DNA of 17,805 bases from Candidatus Kapaibacterium sp. Lineage in GTDB: Bacteria > Bacteroidota > Ignavibacteria > Palsa-1295. The notes under the pieces are model-generated. The model was not told the origin of the DNA and made no database searches. It saw only the letters and a list, made by a program, of their open reading frames with translations. Of this stretch, positions 15,301 through 17,805 are shown in pieces. The stretch is taken from NCBI GenBank assembly GCA_025450975.1, contig JANWLI010000106.1:1-17805 (forward strand), given 5' to 3'. The translations under genes and the position numbers were made by a program. Numbering within the stretch: the stretch's first letter is position 1; the number at the start of each line of letters is the position of its first letter.

Positions 15301-16871
15301 GGTTCTGCATGAGCGTTACCGAACACGCCGACCGTATTCCGATGCTCATCAATGTGGTTACCCAGGCAGTGGTAGCCCAGTTCGACGATCGTGGCAATGC
15401 AAGCTCGCATTTCGATGCGGCGCTGCCTGCATCGAGTATTGGTAAACTGGCTGTGCCTGTTGCGCAAGTTGGCAAGGTCCAGCAGCCGTTTGCATCGTTT
15501 GACGGTAAACATGCGGAGATCGGGAAAGAATATTATACGCGTGTAAGCGAGCGGCTCCGCCATAAAGACCGGGCGATCAATGCCTGGGATTATGAGCACA
15601 TCGTTCTCGATCGTTTCCCGCAGATCTACAAGGTCAAAGCGATCACGCATACCGATCCGAACTGTCTGTGCCGCACCGCAAGTGCTAAGTATGTTACCGA
15701 TGTCACTAAACGCTGCTGTGGTCCGCAAGTAGCTCCGGGTCATGTGTTGGTGGTTCCGATCGCCGATCTGAAGAACCGCAATGGCGCAAACCCACTTCAG
15801 CCGAAGACGAGCAGACGGCTCTTGCTCGAGATCGAAGACTATCTGAGGTTGCGGATCTCGCCGTTTGTGAAGGTCCATGCGAAGAATCCTCTCTATGAAG
15901 AGGTACTCGTCAGCTTCAAGGTGCAGTTCTATGACGGACGGGACAAAGGATTCTACCTCAAACAATTGAACGATGAGATCGTGGAGTTCCTGACGCCCTG
16001 GGCATTCAATGCGACTGCCGATGTAGAGTTCGGACAAAAGATCTATGCTTCGAAGATCATCAACTTCATCGAGGAGCGTGCGTATGTCGATTTCATCACT
16101 GATTTCGTCATGTACGTCTGCCACGATTGCTGCTGCACACCAGCGAAGAAAAAAAGTCAGGATTATAGAAAGGATGCGTCTGCCCGGGCATTGGAAGACA
16201 ATATGGCTCTTCGTAAAGGCACATCCTGGGAGCAGGTATCGGCATCGACCTCCTCCTCCGCATGTATGGAGGGCTGTGACGACATGGAAGCGTTGCTCTC
16301 CCAGGAGGGACGTCAGGGAGAAATTATTGCAAAGCCCTGCTCGTCGCGTGGTATCCTCGTATCTGCTTCCAAACATATTATCGAGATCTATGAAGCGCCC
16401 GAAGAGCCTTCGGTGTGTAAAGAGCGGACAGTACCAGTAGACAAAGCTGCTCCTAAACCAGATCAAGATGTGTCAGAGAGATTCAGGGAACCTGCGGGCC
16501 AAGAATCAGGGACCGTCATTGACCGCATGCCAATACCGGTCGAACCTGAACGCGAGAAGCCGGTATTACCGGCGCGTCCGGACTCAGGGACCGTCATTGA
16601 CCGCGTACCAATACCGGTCGAACCTGAACGCGAGAAGCCGGTATTACCGGCGCGTCCGGACTCAGGGACCGTCATTGACCGCATGCCAATACCAGTCGAA
16701 CCTGAACTCGAGAAGCCAGTACAACCGGCGCGTCCAGAATCAGGCACCATCATTAACCGCATATCAAGACCGGTCGAACCTGAAAGCGAAACGAGAAGAA
16801 TAAAGCGTATAGCGACGAAAACAGTAAAGAGAAAAACTCCGCCGACTCCGCGCACACGTAAAACCAAGTAG
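12297..16871 (+). CDS. Giant baseplate-J/gp6-like wedge protein (Afp11/Pvc11-like) with repeat tail
   Basis: A 1524-residue protein starting in the ATGA overlap with the gp25-like gene. Residues 1 to about 1280 resemble Afp11-type baseplate wedge proteins. There is a helical N-terminus (EDILVFIKRYANQIRFYD). A conserved C-terminal J-like module starts near 1083 (VSERLRHKDRAINAWDYEHI) and includes GHVLVVPIADLKNRNGANP, YEEVLVSFKVQFYDG and FGQKIYASKIINFIEERAYV. Such wedges ring the hub and trigger contraction. Cys1123, 1125, 1140 and 1141, and a second cluster at 1275-1280 (CHDCCC), could bind metal. From about 1281 the protein becomes low-complexity: a Ser/Cys-rich linker, then 26-residue Pro/Val/Glu repeats (from Ser1404) and a very basic end (RRIKRIATKTVKRKTPPTPR). 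That tail of about 244 residues is not part of the known family fold. Segment 13.8-14.6 kb has noticeably different base usage. Confidence 0.93.
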   Translation: MKPCTCNREIRRDGSGQLSRYLKALDPTYAPIDGRSLEDILVFIKRYANQIRFYDIPGSMEADHVSPALAKKISWREFFRRDMAVIAATISVVDSGELRQEYDELRVHLDAHPTRSAFFHLFDPILGMMRQIDRWYTLAIPENPLRKDLELAIASSLAPQVATMLQYEAGYQFIDPQHPLDLDLTGLLNENLWGVNATVTPDATIFVGGTNEDKIRHAALYVDDIFHAFYHLVDTLVNVKAELYMQVALETYPAHQPHMALFIAFLQLFQIAQKQMNDLTGRMLDYYYTDILHLTSKASVPDRVHMVFELAKDVTQYAVTSGTELKGGKDASGAEQFYKTEEELVVNQAKVKELKNIFIQKGTEENTSIVNSIFARPIANSLDGQGTAITDPSGKWFTFGKGERVCTSPKNLGDEIELVREALTRTDPTQIGFAMASPQLLLQGGNRLIEVKFPQGSGVERLFGQTTLADGDDEDRKTTMLIPPTVEFWLTGADGWVKIAQPPMQQGNILKFLADIAKGVFNQTASPDKIEWYFLPDTQKLGIYLPIGIQEIVGYDAALHTEYSLATTKPVVAVVIKSEVQLTGEVYESLKLSDIGLRVKVGSLPVLPHVKTADGDQNRTQLYYDGLKALIVQNEEGVLDSTKPFDPFTPYPMDGKPFYIGGDELFNKPYSTASDMLSVHIRLTVENPQAPPFTFEPEVLASRQWLPLNTTNDAGISWGPSFTRDQLAHNILARGSNANAVVLSRLPITSPIEYSWREPKGFLRVILQNSGTIGATLETRQNLAVNLEVQEISVNYDSHLPKLEAGIDQFFHIYPFGVAEVRLSPRKVVDRSPSSEKTFCDYYDELRTNAAKTDIEDLLIDAKGKLLPQFAYTTSTASTTDKDASSAIYTVKGLGDKLQGTVNQYWGTTQEEGLLYIGIEKLVPLQSLSLLFQFAEGSAADEDNDPPVIHWSYLVGNEWRPLPDENLDSDGTYGFQTTGIVKISVPEDADTSHSIITDELHWFCMSVTEHADRIPMLINVVTQAVVAQFDDRGNASSHFDAALPASSIGKLAVPVAQVGKVQQPFASFDGKHAEIGKEYYTRVSERLRHKDRAINAWDYEHIVLDRFPQIYKVKAITHTDPNCLCRTASAKYVTDVTKRCCGPQVAPGHVLVVPIADLKNRNGANPLQPKTSRRLLLEIEDYLRLRISPFVKVHAKNPLYEEVLVSFKVQFYDGRDKGFYLKQLNDEIVEFLTPWAFNATADVEFGQKIYASKIINFIEERAYVDFITDFVMYVCHDCCCTPAKKKSQDYRKDASARALEDNMALRKGTSWEQVSASTSSSACMEGCDDMEALLSQEGRQGEIIAKPCSSRGILVSASKHIIEIYEAPEEPSVCKERTVPVDKAAPKPDQDVSERFREPAGQESGTVIDRMPIPVEPEREKPVLPARPDSGTVIDRVPIPVEPEREKPVLPARPDSGTVIDRMPIPVEPELEKPVQPARPESGTIINRISRPVEPESETRRIKRIATKTVKRKTPPTPRTRKTK
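16506..16784 (+). repeat. 78-bp tandem repeat, 3.6 copies, in frame within the wedge gene
   Basis: TCAGGGACCGTCATTGACCG begins at 16506, 16584 and 16662, and a diverged copy begins at 16740; the period is exactly 78 bp, or 26 codons. Copies 1 and 2 differ at only two positions, copy 3 at about seven, and the partial fourth at more. The array therefore seems to have grown recently at its upstream side. The encoded unit is SGTVIDRMPIPVEPEREK followed by PVLPARPD. Confidence 0.95.
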
Positions 16872-16891
16872 CACGAATCGAAAGTACAGTT

Positions 16892-17805
16892 ATGTCAGAA
16901 TCAGTGACACTTATAAAAGCGAATCCGTTGCTGCCAGCTGAGGATTATGTTGCGCTGCGCAAACAAGGAATCGGCTCGATACAACGGCTGGGCAATGCTA
17001 TCTGGACCGAATACAACAATTCCGATCCTGGCATAACCATTCTTGAGGCGGTGAGTTACGCGATTACCGATCTGGCATATCGCACCGAATTTGAGATCAA
17101 AGATCTGCTGACTCCGCAGAACCTCACCGACGATACCTGGAAGCAGATCTTCTATACAGCGCGGAAGATCCTGCACAACAGCCCACTTACGATAAGCGAC
17201 TATCGCAAGTTGCTCATCGACGTCACGGGGGTTCGTAATGCCTGGGTCGAACCAAGTAAAGACTACGAGGTGCCGGTATGGATCGATTACAATTACTGGG
17301 AGGTGCCGAAGGAAGACGACTGTGGCTGCGGTGACACCTACGACACGGTATGCTATGGAAGGCTCGGGTTTGATCCACTGTCAAATGATCAGCGCAAACT
17401 ACAAGAAAAAGAGCAACTGAAGAAGCTCGATGCACAGAGGACATCGCTTAGTACAAATGTAGAGAAGAAAACGAAAACAGTAGAAAAGCTAACCGAGCAA
17501 CATCGAATTGCTCAGGACGATGCAGCCAGGTCCCTTATCCAGGTCGAGATAGATCTTGAGGCAAAGAAGATCGAATCGCTGCGCCAGCGAATTGGGAAAC
17601 TGGATGCGTTTAAGGCAGCGGTAACGACTTCGCGGCATATCGAATCCAAGATCGTCGAGTTTGAAGGCCTGTACAACGTGATGATCGAATACGAAGAAAA
17701 CGTACTCGAAGAAGGCCAGCGTGAATCGGTTCGCCAGCATGTGATCGAACGATTGTACGAGAATCGAAATCTCTCAGAAGATTTTTTGAGTGTCAATGCA
17801 GTCGA
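16892..17805 (+). CDS. Afp12/Pvc12-like baseplate wedge protein (gp7-like), 5' part only
   Basis: The frame is open from ATG 16892 to the right edge (304 codons), so the C-terminus is missing; family members are often near 1000 residues. The start (NPLLPAEDYVALRKQGI, then YNNSDPGITILEAVSYAITD and LAYRTEFEIKDLL) is characteristic of Afp12-type proteins, which pair with the Afp11-type protein to form each wedge. After residue 130 the sequence departs from the usual plan. There is a Cys-containing loop (DDCGCGDTYDTVC; Cys144, 146, 154), then a long charged stretch at about 168-240 with coiled-coil character (KEQLKKLDAQRTSLSTNVEK). A helical part (EENVLEEGQRESVRQHVIER) then appears to rejoin the core. 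The gene is 20 bases after the giant wedge gene. Confidence 0.9.
   Translation, partial: MSESVTLIKANPLLPAEDYVALRKQGIGSIQRLGNAIWTEYNNSDPGITILEAVSYAITDLAYRTEFEIKDLLTPQNLTDDTWKQIFYTARKILHNSPLTISDYRKLLIDVTGVRNAWVEPSKDYEVPVWIDYNYWEVPKEDDCGCGDTYDTVCYGRLGFDPLSNDQRKLQEKEQLKKLDAQRTSLSTNVEKKTKTVEKLTEQHRIAQDDAARSLIQVEIDLEAKKIESLRQRIGKLDAFKAAVTTSRHIESKIVEFEGLYNVMIEYEENVLEEGQRESVRQHVIERLYENRNLSEDFLSVNAV

Noticed and set aside
15075..16466. 463-codon open frame on the minus strand
   Set aside because: It lies wholly antisense to the conserved J-like module of the wedge gene, has no recognisable protein features, and is explained by the GATCG-rich codon use of the sense strand that avoids antisense stops.
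16506..16784. CRISPR array
   Set aside because: Units are contiguous 78-bp in-frame coding repeats without spacers, continuing the reading frame of the wedge protein.

Overview
The window is dominated by the structural genes of a contractile injection system (CIS), a phage-tail-like particle of the extracellular CIS group (Afp/PVC/AlgoCIS relatives). They run left to right from about 4.6 kb to the right edge and continue beyond it. Three things suggest a Bacteroidota/Chlorobi-type (FCB group) bacterium: two promoters with the TAnnTTTG -7 element typical of that group, an almost complete lack of Shine-Dalgarno sequences before starts inside the operon, and the overall gene types. GC looks close to 50% by eye. 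Genus cannot be assigned from this sequence.

Left flank (1-701, minus strand): a tRNA-Leu(UAA) gene is followed, 8 bases downstream, by a ComB-like 2-phosphosulfolactate phosphatase gene cut by the window edge. Next (702-1057) is a non-coding stretch with a Bacteroidota-type promoter. It drives a two-gene cassette on the plus strand (1058-2844): an alpha/beta-hydrolase with a complete catalytic triad, and an acidic helical protein I do not recognise. A convergent gene (2892-4388, minus) encodes a 498-residue alpha-helical, TPR-like protein of unknown role.

CIS operon (4596 onward, plus strand): order is a small unknown protein, a DUF4255/Pvc16-type cap protein, an unknown 394-residue protein, sheath, tube 1, tube 2, DUF5908 (Afp6-like, 53 aa), LysM baseplate protein (Afp7-like), VgrG-like hub and spike (Afp8-like), PAAR tip (Afp10-like), gp25-like wedge (Afp9-like), a very large baseplate-J/gp6-like wedge protein (Afp11-like, 1524 aa), and the start of an Afp12-like wedge protein. 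Spacers are mostly 1-35 bases, and two junctions overlap (TAATG and ATGA), so this reads as one transcription unit. Together these encode cap, sheath, tube and nearly the whole baseplate. Tape measure, tail fibre, AAA+ ATPase and cargo genes are not seen and would be expected downstream.

Most unusual points: the Afp11-like protein carries a tail of about 244 residues with 26-residue tandem repeats (78-bp DNA repeats) and a strongly basic end; both large baseplate proteins carry cysteine clusters; one unknown protein lies between cap and sheath genes; and an uncharacterised hydrolase plus partner pair sits near the CIS locus. The CIS itself belongs to a known class; its accessory parts are what look new.
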